The notes: a model not told the origin generated them from the sequence alone. DNA of 64,000 nucleotides from Promethearchaeota archaeon (GCA_029838195.1 JALGVJ010000003.1:128678-192677), one strand, 5' to 3'. Counted from the first letter of the stretch, positions 27,159 to 37,327 are shown. A program made the numbers and translations.

Positions 27159-27968
27159 ATGTCCGGTAGAATTAGTTTATTAAGGTTAGATTATGCGTTT
27201 TCCGTATTAATTCCCTTGTTATTAGCCATTTTTCTAAATAAATTAAATTTGTTTCACCATTTAGATATTTTAATTGGTTTCTTGTTTTTAGCCATTACCG
27301 GAAATACATGGAATGATGTCATCGACATGAAAAATCCTGAGGACATGGACACTTTAAAACGGGTGGAGGGATATCATCCAAAGGAAATTTTTACAATTGG
27401 ATTGGCGAGTTTTATACTAGGAATGACATTATTACTACGCACGTGTCTTCAACATTTTCTTAATTTTATTATTCTCCTTTCCATTATTGCCATGGTGTTG
27501 TTATATTGCATAGTATTTAAACCCATTCCGATTTTAAACAATATTCTATTAAATATTTCTCACGTCCTCTTGCCCTATTTCATGATAAAAATTGATGCTA
27601 ATTTACCTTTAATGCGTGGTGAAGAATGGACGGTAATTTTAGGGTTTCTTTGTTTTGCCTTCAATGCTCAAGTAGTCCATGAGGTCATTGATGGTGAGGC
27701 TATTCTTAAAAAACTTAGTTTAAGACGTTGTCAAATAATCATCCAAATTTCTGCCTTAATAACCTTGATTTTAGGCATCGGAGCAGTCATTTTAACTAAT
27801 ATTTATTACTTCTTTCCCTTCATATTTTTTCCACTGGGAATAATGTACACGTTTCGACGTCCTACCACATCTACGAAAGGTGTAAAAGATGTAGGGTTAT
27901 TAAGCGGTAATTTTTTGTTAATTTATTTTCTCTGCTTGATCGCCCTTCAAATGACGGGCATGATTTAA
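27159..27968 (+). CDS. UbiA-family prenyltransferase-like membrane protein
   Basis: A 269-residue protein with about eight hydrophobic helices. The first aspartate-rich motif reads GNTWNDVIDMKNPED (NDxxD, position about 48-62), the hallmark of UbiA prenyltransferases. The second usual DxxxD motif is replaced by HEVIDGEAIL (about 172-182), so the second metal site is modified. UbiA members attach isoprenoid chains to lipids, quinones or haem in the membrane. Which acceptor is used cannot be told. Confidence 0.75.
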   Translation: MSGRISLLRLDYAFSVLIPLLLAIFLNKLNLFHHLDILIGFLFLAITGNTWNDVIDMKNPEDMDTLKRVEGYHPKEIFTIGLASFILGMTLLLRTCLQHFLNFIILLSIIAMVLLYCIVFKPIPILNNILLNISHVLLPYFMIKIDANLPLMRGEEWTVILGFLCFAFNAQVVHEVIDGEAILKKLSLRRCQIIIQISALITLILGIGAVILTNIYYFFPFIFFPLGIMYTFRRPTTSTKGVKDVGLLSGNFLLIYFLCLIALQMTGMI

Positions 27969-27993
27969 GAGATTTTATTTTTTAATAATTTTT

Positions 27994-28803
27994 TTAAAAA
28001 TACATTCGTATCGCCACGCCCATCAATATTATTGCTACAAAAAATTGTAAAGTCACCCTTGGCATTCGGTAAGAGATTCTTGCCCCTAAAAAAGCTCCAA
28101 ATACAGATCCAATTCCTAAAAACATGCCAATTAGATAATTAACATGTCCGGTAATACTTTTGATGATAACATTATATATGGCGGTAAAAAAAATCATGGA
28201 CGTGGATATTGCCGTAGAATTATGAATGGGAAATCCTAATAATATATTTAAAGTAGGGGTGTAAATCACTCCGCCTCCGATCCCAAGTAAATTTGCCGTA
28301 AATCCTCCTAAAATGAATAAAGGTATTCCTTTTTTAAGGTTGGTCTTATAATCATGTTCCTTCAATGAAAAAGGTGAATTTTCCTGAGAATTTTGGGGCA
28401 ATTCTTTCTTTTTTCTTCTAGTCAATATCCCTTTTCGAATCATGTTTAATCCCGTTAATATCAATAAGGTAGCAAAAATAAATCTTAGAACAGTATTATT
28501 TAAAATAACGAAAGAAAAAATGATTGTACTTAATAGACTTCCTAATATCGAAAAACAACCGAAAATCAGCGACAATTTAATATCCGTACGCTTTTGTCTC
28601 AAATAGGTAATGAATCCTGAGGTTGAAGAAATGAGAATTACAAAGGTGGAGGTATCAATTGCTTGATTAATGGGAAGAAAAAAGAGTAAAGTAAGACTCG
28701 GCACGTAGAGAACACCGCCCCCTACTCCCGCAATGGTAGAAACGATTCCAATGACCACACCTAAGATGATCAACAAAATAATTATAGAAACAGATAGTTC
28801 CAT
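27994..28803 (-). CDS. TauE/SafE (TSUP) family membrane exporter
   Basis: A 269-residue polytopic protein with the TSUP duplicated-repeat pattern: GIVSTIAGVGGGVLYVP near residue 19 and GGFTANLLGIGGGVIYTP near 171, eight helices in total. Family members export sulfite, sulfoacetate or other small anions. Substrate unknown. Convergent with the UbiA-like gene, 25 bases apart. Confidence 0.87.
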   Translation of the reverse strand: MELSVSIIILLIILGVVIGIVSTIAGVGGGVLYVPSLTLLFFLPINQAIDTSTFVILISSTSGFITYLRQKRTDIKLSLIFGCFSILGSLLSTIIFSFVILNNTVLRFIFATLLILTGLNMIRKGILTRRKKKELPQNSQENSPFSLKEHDYKTNLKKGIPLFILGGFTANLLGIGGGVIYTPTLNILLGFPIHNSTAISTSMIFFTAIYNVIIKSITGHVNYLIGMFLGIGSVFGAFLGARISYRMPRVTLQFFVAIILMGVAIRMYF

Positions 28804-28941
28804 GGATATTAGAGTGTTGAATCTTTATATTTAGTTTATGAAAAGATAACAAATAATAAGGATAATGTTCTTATAACCTATAGTACTTTACATCATCGGG
28901 TTCGTGAAATTTACTATAATTACCATTCATTTTTTCTTAAA

Positions 28942-29337
28942 ATGTCAGATCCAAAAAACAATAAAATGATTCTTGAATTAGTTGCATGTTCTAAATGCGG
29001 AAATCCATACATGAAAAAAAAAGATGAAGAAGAAAAAGAATTAATTTGTGAAAATTGTATAAAATTAGAAGAGAGAAAACGCAAGTTAGCAATTGAAGTG
29101 TTTGATAATGTTATCGAAGTAGAAAACGAAATGGAAAAATGCATTAATGAAATGAAAAATCAATTAAATATTGCGAAAGCTCAATTTAATAAAAAATATT
29201 TTTTAGAAAACATTAAAAAAAGATCTCAAACCCTTCTGAAATCAATCGAATTAATTGAAAAAATTAATGAAACTAATGATGAGAAATATCTTGAAGAATA
29301 TAAAAAATTATTTCTTGAAAAATTGAAAAAGAAATAA
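28942..29337 (+). CDS. Zinc-ribbon coiled-coil protein
   Basis: A 131-residue protein beginning with a CxxC...CxxC zinc ribbon (CSKCGNPY and CENC) and continuing as a charged alpha-helix likely to be coiled coil. Function unknown. ATG start, 139 bases from the divergent TSUP gene. Confidence 0.6.
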   Translation: MSDPKNNKMILELVACSKCGNPYMKKKDEEEKELICENCIKLEERKRKLAIEVFDNVIEVENEMEKCINEMKNQLNIAKAQFNKKYFLENIKKRSQTLLKSIELIEKINETNDEKYLEEYKKLFLEKLKKK

Positions 29338-29476
29338 AAAATCAAGGTTTTTTTTAAAAAATTCTTTCAAAACCTCATTCTTTGAAGATTCTTCTCATCT
29401 ATATTTTCAAAGCTCAATCTTTTTTAAGGGTTAATAATAATTGTGACTAATTATTTTAATTTAGAGCGAAAAAATC

Positions 29477-30070
29477 ATGAATGAAGGAGACATCTCTCTT
29501 CCTCGAGAGAATTTTTGGAAAACACAAATTATGAACCATAAAATCGCATTCGTATTTGTACTCGTAGCCTGTCTGGTCTTTATAATTAATGCGGTAAGCG
29601 TGTTAATCTGGTACATGGAGACGTCTGCTATAGGAGGCTACGGCTCTTGGTCAATTAATCAATGGAGTTTAAAAGATGTAATAATTTTTATGATAATTCT
29701 AATCTCATGGGAATTATTGCTTGCAATTGCGCCTGCGGGAGTATTGTTTTTTATCGGAGGCTATCTTTTTTGGTGGAAACGTTTAACACCAGAAGAAAAG
29801 CAAGAATATAGGCAAAGAGAAGGAAAAAAAAATAAGAAAACATCGGGTAAGCACGGAGGAGGAAACATATTATCCTTTTTGTTGTTTATTGCTTTTTGTA
29901 TTTATATCTTTATCGATGGAAATTTCAGTACTCCTTTTGGAGAGCTCCCCTATAGTTATTTTATATACGCCTATTTATATACGATAATGTGGTTATTAAT
30001 TATTTTTGGAATCCCTATTGCTATTATCTTGACTATTGCTTATTTTAAAGCATGGCGTTATAATAAATGA
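29477..30070 (+). CDS. Integral membrane protein, four helices
   Basis: A 197-residue protein with four hydrophobic segments (about 25-47, 69-95, 131-148 and 160-190) separated by a basic loop WWKRLTPEEKQEYRQREGKK. I recognise no family. Positive-inside pattern suggests the basic loop is cytoplasmic. Confidence 0.6.
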   Translation: MNEGDISLPRENFWKTQIMNHKIAFVFVLVACLVFIINAVSVLIWYMETSAIGGYGSWSINQWSLKDVIIFMIILISWELLLAIAPAGVLFFIGGYLFWWKRLTPEEKQEYRQREGKKNKKTSGKHGGGNILSFLLFIAFCIYIFIDGNFSTPFGELPYSYFIYAYLYTIMWLLIIFGIPIAIILTIAYFKAWRYNK

Positions 30071-30164
30071 ATTGAATAATGTAGGGATTTCATTTTTTTT
30101 TAATTAATCATGATATCTTCGAGAGATGATGGAAAATGTCATGAAATTTTAAAGAATATAATAT

Positions 30165-30986
30165 TTAATACTTTTTAACTAAAATTAAGCCAATGTTTCT
30201 CATTTTTCTAAAAGGGGTACAATTTACATCCCATTTCATTATTTTTGAGAATATCTTAGCAATTACATCCCAAAAATGTTGAAATAATTTATTATTCGAA
30301 TATAGATCTCTTAATTTCAAGATAGATTCTTCCACTTTCTTTGAATGACTACTTTGAATTCGGGATATTGCCATTAACCTTCCATATACCCCAAATATTT
30401 TCAATATCTGAAATCCCATTTCGCTAAAAATTAAAATTAAATCTCTCGTTTCATATCTTCTATAATGTCCGATGATTTTATCTTGATTTGAATAAAATTT
30501 CATGCTATGAGGAACTGTAATTATTAAAATGCCCCCCAATTTCATGATCCCATGGATTTCCTTAATCGCAAGCACATCGTTTTCAACATGCTCTAAAATA
30601 TCTAAGGCAAATACAACATCAAAAACCTTCTTTCGATAAGGAACATGAGTTATTGCAGCACAAATGGGATGATAAAAGTTAAATACATTTTCTCGGGTGT
30701 TATTTAGATTAGATTTCCTAATATATTGCTTTAGTGGAATTAAAGCAATGTCTAAAAAAGATTTGTGATTAACTCCGTTTAAATTAAAGAGGATTGAATT
30801 TCCTGAACATCCCAAATCCAGTACATTTCGTGCTTTTATCCCTAAACTTATAAGGTTATGTTTTATAAGATCAAATTTACACCTAATTCCTGGCGAAATT
30901 TGATATTCTAATGAAGTCCTACATGAAAAATTCACGTGTTTCTCGTAAAAAAAACGTTTATTCTCCGGGAATTGCGACTTAATCAA
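30165..30986 (-). CDS. Class I SAM-dependent methyltransferase
   Basis: A 273-residue protein with the Rossmann motifs of methyltransferases: motif I VLDLGCSGNS at about 56-65, FDVVFALDILEHVEND at about 120-135 and GGILIITVPHS after it. The C-terminal part is basic and probably substrate-binding. Closest in look to glycosyl- or lipid-related methyltransferases of the UbiE/type 11 fold. The start appears to be TTG at 30986, with an AGGAGG four bases upstream and no nearby ATG. Confidence 0.8.
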   Translation of the reverse strand: MIKSQFPENKRFFYEKHVNFSCRTSLEYQISPGIRCKFDLIKHNLISLGIKARNVLDLGCSGNSILFNLNGVNHKSFLDIALIPLKQYIRKSNLNNTRENVFNFYHPICAAITHVPYRKKVFDVVFALDILEHVENDVLAIKEIHGIMKLGGILIITVPHSMKFYSNQDKIIGHYRRYETRDLILIFSEMGFQILKIFGVYGRLMAISRIQSSHSKKVEESILKLRDLYSNNKLFQHFWDVIAKIFSKIMKWDVNCTPFRKMRNIGLILVKKY

Positions 30987-31129
30987 AATCCTCCTTACTC
31001 TCCTCCTTAGCCCCGCATTTATAAATTAGTTTGCTTATTTTCTTTATCTAACTTATTATGCTCTCTTTTTATTATAGTATTTATTATATTTTTTAATATA
31101 TTAAAATTATTTTCAAGTGATAACTACCC

Positions 31130-32479
31130 ATGAAATATAATTATTTCGATGAAAAAAGAGAAAAAACCCCATGGAATGAACTTGAAAAAAATATTATCAA
31201 ACGCGGACAATGGACCTTGAAACGATTATGGGATAACATCCCCTTTTTAAAAAAAAGATATCAAGAAGCAAACGTAAGCCCCGATTCCCTGAAAACTATT
31301 GACGATTTCCAAAAAATCCCCTTCATGTCAAAACAAGATTTCTTGGATAGCTTCCCTGATAAATTAGTATGTGTTCCTAAAGAAGATCTCGTGCGAATGC
31401 ACGCAACGTCCGGCACCTCCGGACACAGACCCACATGTGGATTTTATAATCAAAATGATTTAGATAATTGGACTTATTTGTGTGCGAGAAATTTAGGAGC
31501 TATTGGTATGACTAAGAAAGATGTATTCCAAAATACGACTTCCGCTGGGTTATTCACGGGCGGATTCGGCTATGCTCAAGGATGTACTTTATTAGGAGCA
31601 ATGCTCATTCCTTTTGGACCCGGCATGACCTCAAGACAATTAGAATTCTTTAAAATTTTCAAGGTAACCTCATTTCATGCTATTCCATCATTTGGACTCC
31701 GATTAGCTGAGGTAATGGAAGAAGAAGGTATAAAAAAAGAAGATTTGTTTTTAGAACGAGCCATTTTAGGAGCTGAAGGTTGGGCTGAATCCACTCGAAA
31801 AACGATTGAGGAACGCTTGGGGATAAAAGCCTATGATAATTACGGCCTCACGGAAGCCTATGGACCTGGCGTGAGTTGTGAATGCCAAGAACAAAACGGA
31901 TTGCATTTATGGACGGATTATTTTTATCCCGAAATAATTGATCCGAAAACGGGAGAGGTCTTATCGGAAGGAGAAACTGGGGAATTAGTATTAACCAGCC
32001 TGTATAAAGAAGCCATGCCCATATTCCGTTATAGAACCGGAGATATCACGGCTTTAAGAAAAAGTGAATGCCCTTGTGGAAGAACTGGGTACATGATTGA
32101 TAGAATTAAGGGACGGAAAGACGACATGCACGTTATAAAGGGTGTGAACGTCTACCCCTCCATGATCGAAGAAGAAATCTTTAATCTCTCATCTTACTTT
32201 ACGGACACGTATCTAATCATTTATCATACGGTAGGAGTAATGGATCAAGTTACGGTGAATGTTGAGGTTAAAACAGGAATTAATGCGGAAAAAGCAAAAA
32301 GAGAATTAGAGAAAAAACTCTTGGAGGCAACTTTTTTAAGGATTGATGTCCACACTTTCCCTCCAGGTGCATTACCTCGTCAGCCAGGTAAGGCCATTAG
32401 ATATATTGACATTAGGGACCGACCAGAGGGATATAAAGGATGGCTAAAAATGATGCAAGAGGGACAAGGTTCTCAATAA
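31130..32479 (+). CDS. Phenylacetate-CoA ligase family (copy 1)
   Basis: A 449-residue AMP-forming adenylating enzyme of the PaaK family. The P-loop-like motif HATSGTSGHRPT is at about 96-107, NYGLTEAYGPGVSCEC at about 240-255, YRTGDIT and CPCGRTGYMIDRIKGRKDD at about 305-330, and the C-terminal lysine motif PRQPGKAIR. It should activate aryl or similar acids to the CoA thioester. Substrate is unproven. Alone, with a second copy at 37668. Confidence 0.88.
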   Translation: MKYNYFDEKREKTPWNELEKNIIKRGQWTLKRLWDNIPFLKKRYQEANVSPDSLKTIDDFQKIPFMSKQDFLDSFPDKLVCVPKEDLVRMHATSGTSGHRPTCGFYNQNDLDNWTYLCARNLGAIGMTKKDVFQNTTSAGLFTGGFGYAQGCTLLGAMLIPFGPGMTSRQLEFFKIFKVTSFHAIPSFGLRLAEVMEEEGIKKEDLFLERAILGAEGWAESTRKTIEERLGIKAYDNYGLTEAYGPGVSCECQEQNGLHLWTDYFYPEIIDPKTGEVLSEGETGELVLTSLYKEAMPIFRYRTGDITALRKSECPCGRTGYMIDRIKGRKDDMHVIKGVNVYPSMIEEEIFNLSSYFTDTYLIIYHTVGVMDQVTVNVEVKTGINAEKAKRELEKKLLEATFLRIDVHTFPPGALPRQPGKAIRYIDIRDRPEGYKGWLKMMQEGQGSQ

Positions 32480-32515
32480 TTTAAAATTTTATTTTTTTAC
32501 AAATATTTAAAAATA

Positions 32516-32707
32516 TTATAAATTTTTTTCTTTCCATTCTTTCATGAATTTTTTAAACTCGGATTCGGGCATGCCAAGAGAGTTTAACTTTTCCAGAGCT
32601 GGCGAGCATGAATTCTCACTATCAAATTTTTTATCCTGTTTTTTTAATGTTTTTTTTCTAAAATTCAACTCCCAATCAAAGTAAGAATTCGAACTCGATT
32701 TTGACAT
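32516..32707 (-). CDS. Small hypothetical protein
   Basis: A 63-residue, charged, soluble product starting MSKSSSNSYFDW and ending in a lysine-rich helix. Stop codon 37 bases after the convergent ligase gene. No homology recognised. Codon use is ordinary, so it may be real, but length alone is weak evidence. Confidence 0.4.
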   Translation of the reverse strand: MSKSSSNSYFDWELNFRKKTLKKQDKKFDSENSCSPALEKLNSLGMPESEFKKFMKEWKEKNL

Positions 32708-33158
32708 GGGATTAATACGTATTTAGTCGCTAATAAATATTAAGGGAGTAATAATTTTCTAATACATGAATCTTAGGTAATAAGATAAAATTCCCTTAAA
32801 GACATTCGACATGAGAGGAGATCTTAATATAATTAAATTCATGTAGTATAAAAAACAAAGAAACAATCATGAGAAATTTTAGAATGATTTTGAATTTTAG
32901 ATTTAACTCTAATATTTTCATAAAAATCGTTGAGAAATTTTTAAAAAGTGCTATTTATTTAAATAAAGAGGAATTAATTTTAAGGCATTCTATTAAAAAT
33001 TATCTGATTGGGCTGGAAGTTTCGATCCCTCTTTCACGAATTTAGGAAAAGAATTATCTTTTTTCTAATAATTCTCCTGTCCAATTTCCCTTTTCTATCA
33101 AATTTTTAACGTGCCCTTAATTTTCCTTATCAAACAACATGTTAGGGATTTGTATAAA
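32708..33158. other. Intergenic stretch, no gene recognised
   Basis: About 450 A+T-rich bases between divergent genes. A GTG-started extension of the next gene begins at 33111. Nothing else convincing was seen. Confidence 0.5.
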
Positions 33159-34304
33159 ATGAATAGTATAGAACGTGTTTTAGCAGCGTTAAATTTAGAA
33201 ATTCCGGATAGAGTTCCACTACACACGGTTGCCGTAGATGGAAATTTAGTAGATGAGGTGATTGGAAAAAATCCTAAAACGGCGTTTGATTTAATTACTG
33301 ATTTAAGAACCCAATATCCTGAAGATTGGATTGACCGAATTAATCAAATAATGGGAGACCTCCAAATTACAATTTTCTCACGAATGATGGAAGCAGCCCA
33401 TGAATTAGGATATGATACGTGCCCGGCAGGTTACATTCCCATCAAGTTTGAAAGTGAAAAAGAAATGTCAGATATATTTGGACGCCGCTATAAAATCGTG
33501 AATAATAATGGGAATATTTTTCCAGATTATTATATGGGTACGATTAGAAATCGGGAGGATTGGGAAAAGGCACCAAAACCAGATGTTAAAGAAATCTGTC
33601 GAACGGCAAAAAAATTCTTTAGAGCCGTGGTGCGAAGAAATAAAAATAAAATTTTAGTCATGGCAGCCGATGATTTCACGTCCGTTTTTCCTCCTGTCTG
33701 GCAAGGCATGGGAATGGCTAATTTTGCTAAAGCCTTAAAGAAAGATCCGAAATTAATTGAAGAACGATTTGAAATGACTACGGAAATCGTGATAGGATTA
33801 TATCAAACGTATAATAAAGTAGGAGCAAAAATATTTTTTGAAGGGGCTGATATGGCTTTTAAAAACGGGCCTTTAATCAATCCAAAATACATTTATCAAT
33901 ATGTTCTCCCGGCAATGAAGAATGTAACAGAGGCCGTGCATGAAATGGGTGGAAAAATTATTTTCCACTCTGACGGCGATATCACCTCTCTACTAGATTT
34001 TATTGTAGAAGCGGGGTTCGATGCCATTCACTGCTTAGAACCCCCTTACGTTGATTTGAAGCTCGTTAAAAAGAAAGTAGGAGATAAATTATGCTTGTTA
34101 GGGAATATAGACACCTCTCATGTTCTCGTCCGTGGAACAAGAAAAGAAGTGGAGGATGCCGTAAAGCGTGCCATTAAAATTCTCGGTCCAGGAGGCGGAT
34201 TCATTCTTTCCCCTTCTAATTCTCATCCCGCCATGTCTTTAGAGCGCATCAAATGGATGATTGAAGATACGAAAAAATATGGCGAATATCCCCTCAATTT
34301 ATAA
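33159..34304 (+). CDS. Uroporphyrinogen decarboxylase-fold protein (copy 1)
   Basis: About 381 residues from the ATG at 33159, chosen because MNSIERVLAALNLEIPDRVP matches the family start; a GTG at 33111 would add 16 residues. It has the URO-D/methyltransferase-A barrel: IFFEGADMAFKNGP, IFHSDGDITSLL, CLEPP and LGNIDTSHVL. The HxC zinc motif of corrinoid methyltransferases (MtbA, CmuA) is absent: the position reads HSDGD. So methyl transfer to coenzyme M by that mechanism is doubtful. Function unknown. Confidence 0.82.
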   Translation: MNSIERVLAALNLEIPDRVPLHTVAVDGNLVDEVIGKNPKTAFDLITDLRTQYPEDWIDRINQIMGDLQITIFSRMMEAAHELGYDTCPAGYIPIKFESEKEMSDIFGRRYKIVNNNGNIFPDYYMGTIRNREDWEKAPKPDVKEICRTAKKFFRAVVRRNKNKILVMAADDFTSVFPPVWQGMGMANFAKALKKDPKLIEERFEMTTEIVIGLYQTYNKVGAKIFFEGADMAFKNGPLINPKYIYQYVLPAMKNVTEAVHEMGGKIIFHSDGDITSLLDFIVEAGFDAIHCLEPPYVDLKLVKKKVGDKLCLLGNIDTSHVLVRGTRKEVEDAVKRAIKILGPGGGFILSPSNSHPAMSLERIKWMIEDTKKYGEYPLNL

Positions 34305-34544
34305 TCTTCTTTTCTATTTTAAGAGAAGTGGTCAAACTCCTAAATAATATGAAATCAATTAAAATTATAAAAAATTAGAAAAGTATCCATGAGACTTTAA
34401 AAAAATGAACGTTATTCGGATTAAATACTAATAATTATGATCTTAACTTTTATTACTTTCGTAGCGAACAAATATTAAGCATGAACTAAAAAAAAATCAA
34501 TGAAGTCAACATTAAATTCCTAATTAAATAGGTGAAATTCTCAA

Positions 34545-35366
34545 ATGTCACTTTTCTTCACTTCTAAATTTAAATTAAATAATGAAGTCGAAATACCCGT
34601 TTTAGGTTTGGGAACGTGGAATTTATTTGGAGAGGATGCATATAATGCGGTAAAATGGGCTTTAGAGGCAGGATATAGGCTCATTGATACGGCTACCATT
34701 TATGCTAATGAACGTTCTATCGGAGAAGCACTTCAGGATTCAAATATTCCCCGCGAAGAACTTTTCATCACCAGTAAAGTTTGGGAAACCGATTTTGGAT
34801 TTGATTCCACTCTGAAGGCATTCGAAAAAAGCTTGAAAAAGCTGAAAACGGATTATTTAGATCTCTATTTAATTCATTGGCCTCAAAAAAAACGCTTGGA
34901 AACTTGGAAAGCATTAGAAAAACTTCTGAATGAGGGCAAGGTACGTGCTATTGGGGTAAGTAATTTTACCATCCGACACTTAAAAGAATTATTAGAAATA
35001 GCTACAATCGTTCCAGCCATCAATCAAGTAGAATTCTCTCCCTTTCTTTATCAAAAAGAATTATTGGAATTTTGTGCTTCACATGAAATTCGACTGGAAG
35101 CCTATAGCCCCCTCACGCGAGGTAAAAAACTCGATCACCCGGTTCTCCAAGAAATAAGTTCTAAATATCAAAAAAGCCCCGCACAAATCTTAATTCGATG
35201 GGGATTACAACACGGTATTGTGGAAATTCCTAAATCCAGCAGTAAAAAACATCTTATCGAAAATACTCAAGTATTCGATTTTAAACTCAATCCAGAAGAC
35301 ATGAATCGGTTAAATTCGCTGAATGAAGATTTTCGCATTACCTATGATCCTGAAACAATAAAATAA
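34545..35366 (+). CDS. Aldo/keto reductase
   Basis: A 273-residue TIM-barrel aldo/keto reductase. The catalytic tetrad is D48, Y53, K78 and H111 (DTATIYANE, SKVW, LIHWP). The NADPH-binding end has EIPKSSSKKHL. It reduces aldehydes or ketones, most probably with NADPH, in the cytoplasm. Substrate unknown. Convergent with the symporter gene. Confidence 0.9.
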   Translation: MSLFFTSKFKLNNEVEIPVLGLGTWNLFGEDAYNAVKWALEAGYRLIDTATIYANERSIGEALQDSNIPREELFITSKVWETDFGFDSTLKAFEKSLKKLKTDYLDLYLIHWPQKKRLETWKALEKLLNEGKVRAIGVSNFTIRHLKELLEIATIVPAINQVEFSPFLYQKELLEFCASHEIRLEAYSPLTRGKKLDHPVLQEISSKYQKSPAQILIRWGLQHGIVEIPKSSSKKHLIENTQVFDFKLNPEDMNRLNSLNEDFRITYDPETIK

Positions 35367-35537
35367 ATTAATCTCGATGTTTTTTTCCTTTCTTCTCATC
35401 TAATTTGTTTCCTTTCTATTAAATTGCGCTTTAATTCGGAGTATTATCTTTCTAAAAATAAAATGAAACGATACTTGAGAATAAGAGTAGAAAAAAGTAA
35501 TAAAATTAAAAAAAAAAATTAAAGAATTTCGGAAAAG

Positions 35538-37169
35538 TTAAGCTTCTTTTTTAGCAGATTTAAAAACATTAAAGATTTCGGTTAAGAACTCCTCCGAAGG
35601 CTTCGAATTGGGCGTTAAAAGCGAAATGATCGGAAAGGCTATTAAAGCAATTATTTGTGAAACAATAAATTCATGAATGGAACCGATTGTGATTGTCATT
35701 AAATCCGTGGTTAGAATTACTGTAGAAGCTAATGGTACCATGTACGTTGCGTAGGCATCGGAAGCACCTACCATTGCCCAGAGAGACGCACCTCTAAAAA
35801 ATACTTTCCATAAAATCGCTACGATAAATGCAACTGCGCCACTATAAAGCGCTCCCTTGCTCGTGCCCCCTTTCCAGAACAATCCAAAAACATAGGGGAT
35901 CAAGATAACCGCTGCCATCACGGACCATGCGAACATGCAGAGGGCAAGTACGGCATCGGGTTTAAAAATTGCAAGAATCACCGCTATTACCACCACCGTT
36001 GTTGTCGTAATTTTTGTCACTTTTAGGGCGGTATCATCCGAGCAGCCCGTTTTAGCTTGATACACATCGATAGAAAAACTGCTGGCAGCCATTATGATAA
36101 CTTTCTCTCCCGTCGTTAAAGATGCCGCTGTAACCGCAGCCAGGAATAAACCTGCGAGAATGGGATGCAAGACAGCTTTCATCAACATGGGAACCGAATT
36201 ATCGGGATTTACTGTTCCATCTGCAATCATGGAAGGATCGTGCATGGTATAATACACGCGTGAAATTGCTCCATTGAACCACGCAAAAATAGCCACTGCG
36301 AATGCCCAAAAGCATGAAACGAATAAACCCCAGCGAATAGACTTTTGTTTTTCGGCAGTATAAAAGCGGGAGATCATTTGAGGCATTCCCCACACGCCGA
36401 AGCTCGTGACGAGGATATATCCGATTAACCCCATACCTCCTGCGCCAGGAAAAGTTCGCAAGGCCCCTTCCTTCATTCCTTGCGATTGTTCAATAATTGC
36501 CAAGCCATTTAATAACCCACTAATGCCACCTACAGCGATGATTCCTGCAATGAATATTAAAATCACTCCGATAAACATTATGAGGCTTTCCGCTGCATCG
36601 GTGAATATAGCCCCGTGGCTACCCCCGACGTTAAGGTAAAAGATGGTAATGATTCCACAGAGAATAACTGCCACGAGATAAGCGAATTCTTCGCCCGGCA
36701 TTAATACCGACATTAGTATACTGAGGCCCATGTAAATGGAAACTAAATAGACCGTCTCAAAAACCAAGATAATAATTGACGTGAAAGTTTGAACCTTTGA
36801 ATCATTATATCTTTTTGCTAAGAATTGGGGAACGGTCATGGAGTTGAAATGTTTTCCAAGAACTCGAGTCCTGCTTCCAAATAAAACAAAGACTAAAAAG
36901 ACACCTACAAGCACGTCTATGGAGGCAATCCATAATACACCAAGGCCCCAGAGCCATGATTGGACACCTCCTCCCACGATCATTACTGCAGAAAAGTAAG
37001 TCACGCCAAATGAAAGTCCTAATAAAAGGGGGCCGATTTTTCTTGATGCGACCATAAAATCCTCGAGCGTTTTCGTTTTCTTTTTAGCATAATACCCCGC
37101 TAAGGCTAAAAAGGTCAAATAAAGGACAAATACGATCCAATATACGATTTCTAATCCTGTTTCCGCCAT
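35538..37169 (-). CDS. Sodium:solute symporter (SSS family)
   Basis: A 543-residue polytopic membrane protein with about 13 helices. The N-terminal FMVASRKIGPLLLGLSFGVTYFSAVMIVGGG and the conserved TAASLTTGEKVIIMAASSFSIDVY-like region are typical of sodium:solute symporters for organic acids and similar solutes. Substrate unknown, but the setting beside acid-CoA ligases makes a carboxylate plausible. It is preceded by a 33-residue one-helix protein with a one-base gap. Confidence 0.9.
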   Translation of the reverse strand: MAETGLEIVYWIVFVLYLTFLALAGYYAKKKTKTLEDFMVASRKIGPLLLGLSFGVTYFSAVMIVGGGVQSWLWGLGVLWIASIDVLVGVFLVFVLFGSRTRVLGKHFNSMTVPQFLAKRYNDSKVQTFTSIIILVFETVYLVSIYMGLSILMSVLMPGEEFAYLVAVILCGIITIFYLNVGGSHGAIFTDAAESLIMFIGVILIFIAGIIAVGGISGLLNGLAIIEQSQGMKEGALRTFPGAGGMGLIGYILVTSFGVWGMPQMISRFYTAEKQKSIRWGLFVSCFWAFAVAIFAWFNGAISRVYYTMHDPSMIADGTVNPDNSVPMLMKAVLHPILAGLFLAAVTAASLTTGEKVIIMAASSFSIDVYQAKTGCSDDTALKVTKITTTTVVVIAVILAIFKPDAVLALCMFAWSVMAAVILIPYVFGLFWKGGTSKGALYSGAVAFIVAILWKVFFRGASLWAMVGASDAYATYMVPLASTVILTTDLMTITIGSIHEFIVSQIIALIAFPIISLLTPNSKPSEEFLTEIFNVFKSAKKEA

Positions 37170-37170
37170 T

Positions 37171-37272
37171 TTATTGTTCTCCTCGCTTTATTTGATAATA
37201 GCTATATAAAAAAGCTAGGACAACGGTAATTATTCCTACCCAGATGCCCAAACTTATTGTCCAATCTAACAT
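37171..37272 (-). CDS. Symporter small accessory membrane protein (33 residues)
   Basis: An ATG at 37272 opens a 33-codon frame ending in TAA at 37171-37173, one base before the symporter ATG at 37169. The product, MLDWTISLGIWVGIITVVLAF then LYSYYQIKRGEQ, is one transmembrane helix with a short basic tail. Many bacterial SSS symporters have such a small partner encoded directly upstream ('symporter small accessory protein'). GAGGAGAACA near its 3' end may be the ribosome-binding site of the symporter gene, indicating translational coupling. It is too short for routine gene calling. Confidence 0.75.
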   Translation of the reverse strand: MLDWTISLGIWVGIITVVLAFLYSYYQIKRGEQ

Positions 37273-37327
37273 TTGTAAGATCACTTTTCTTTTTATATTT
37301 TTTACAATGCGTTTAACTTCAAAAAAA

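Noticed and set aside
33010..33045. T-loop-like string GTTTCGATCC suggesting a tRNA
   Set aside because: No matching acceptor, D or anticodon stems can be formed around it.
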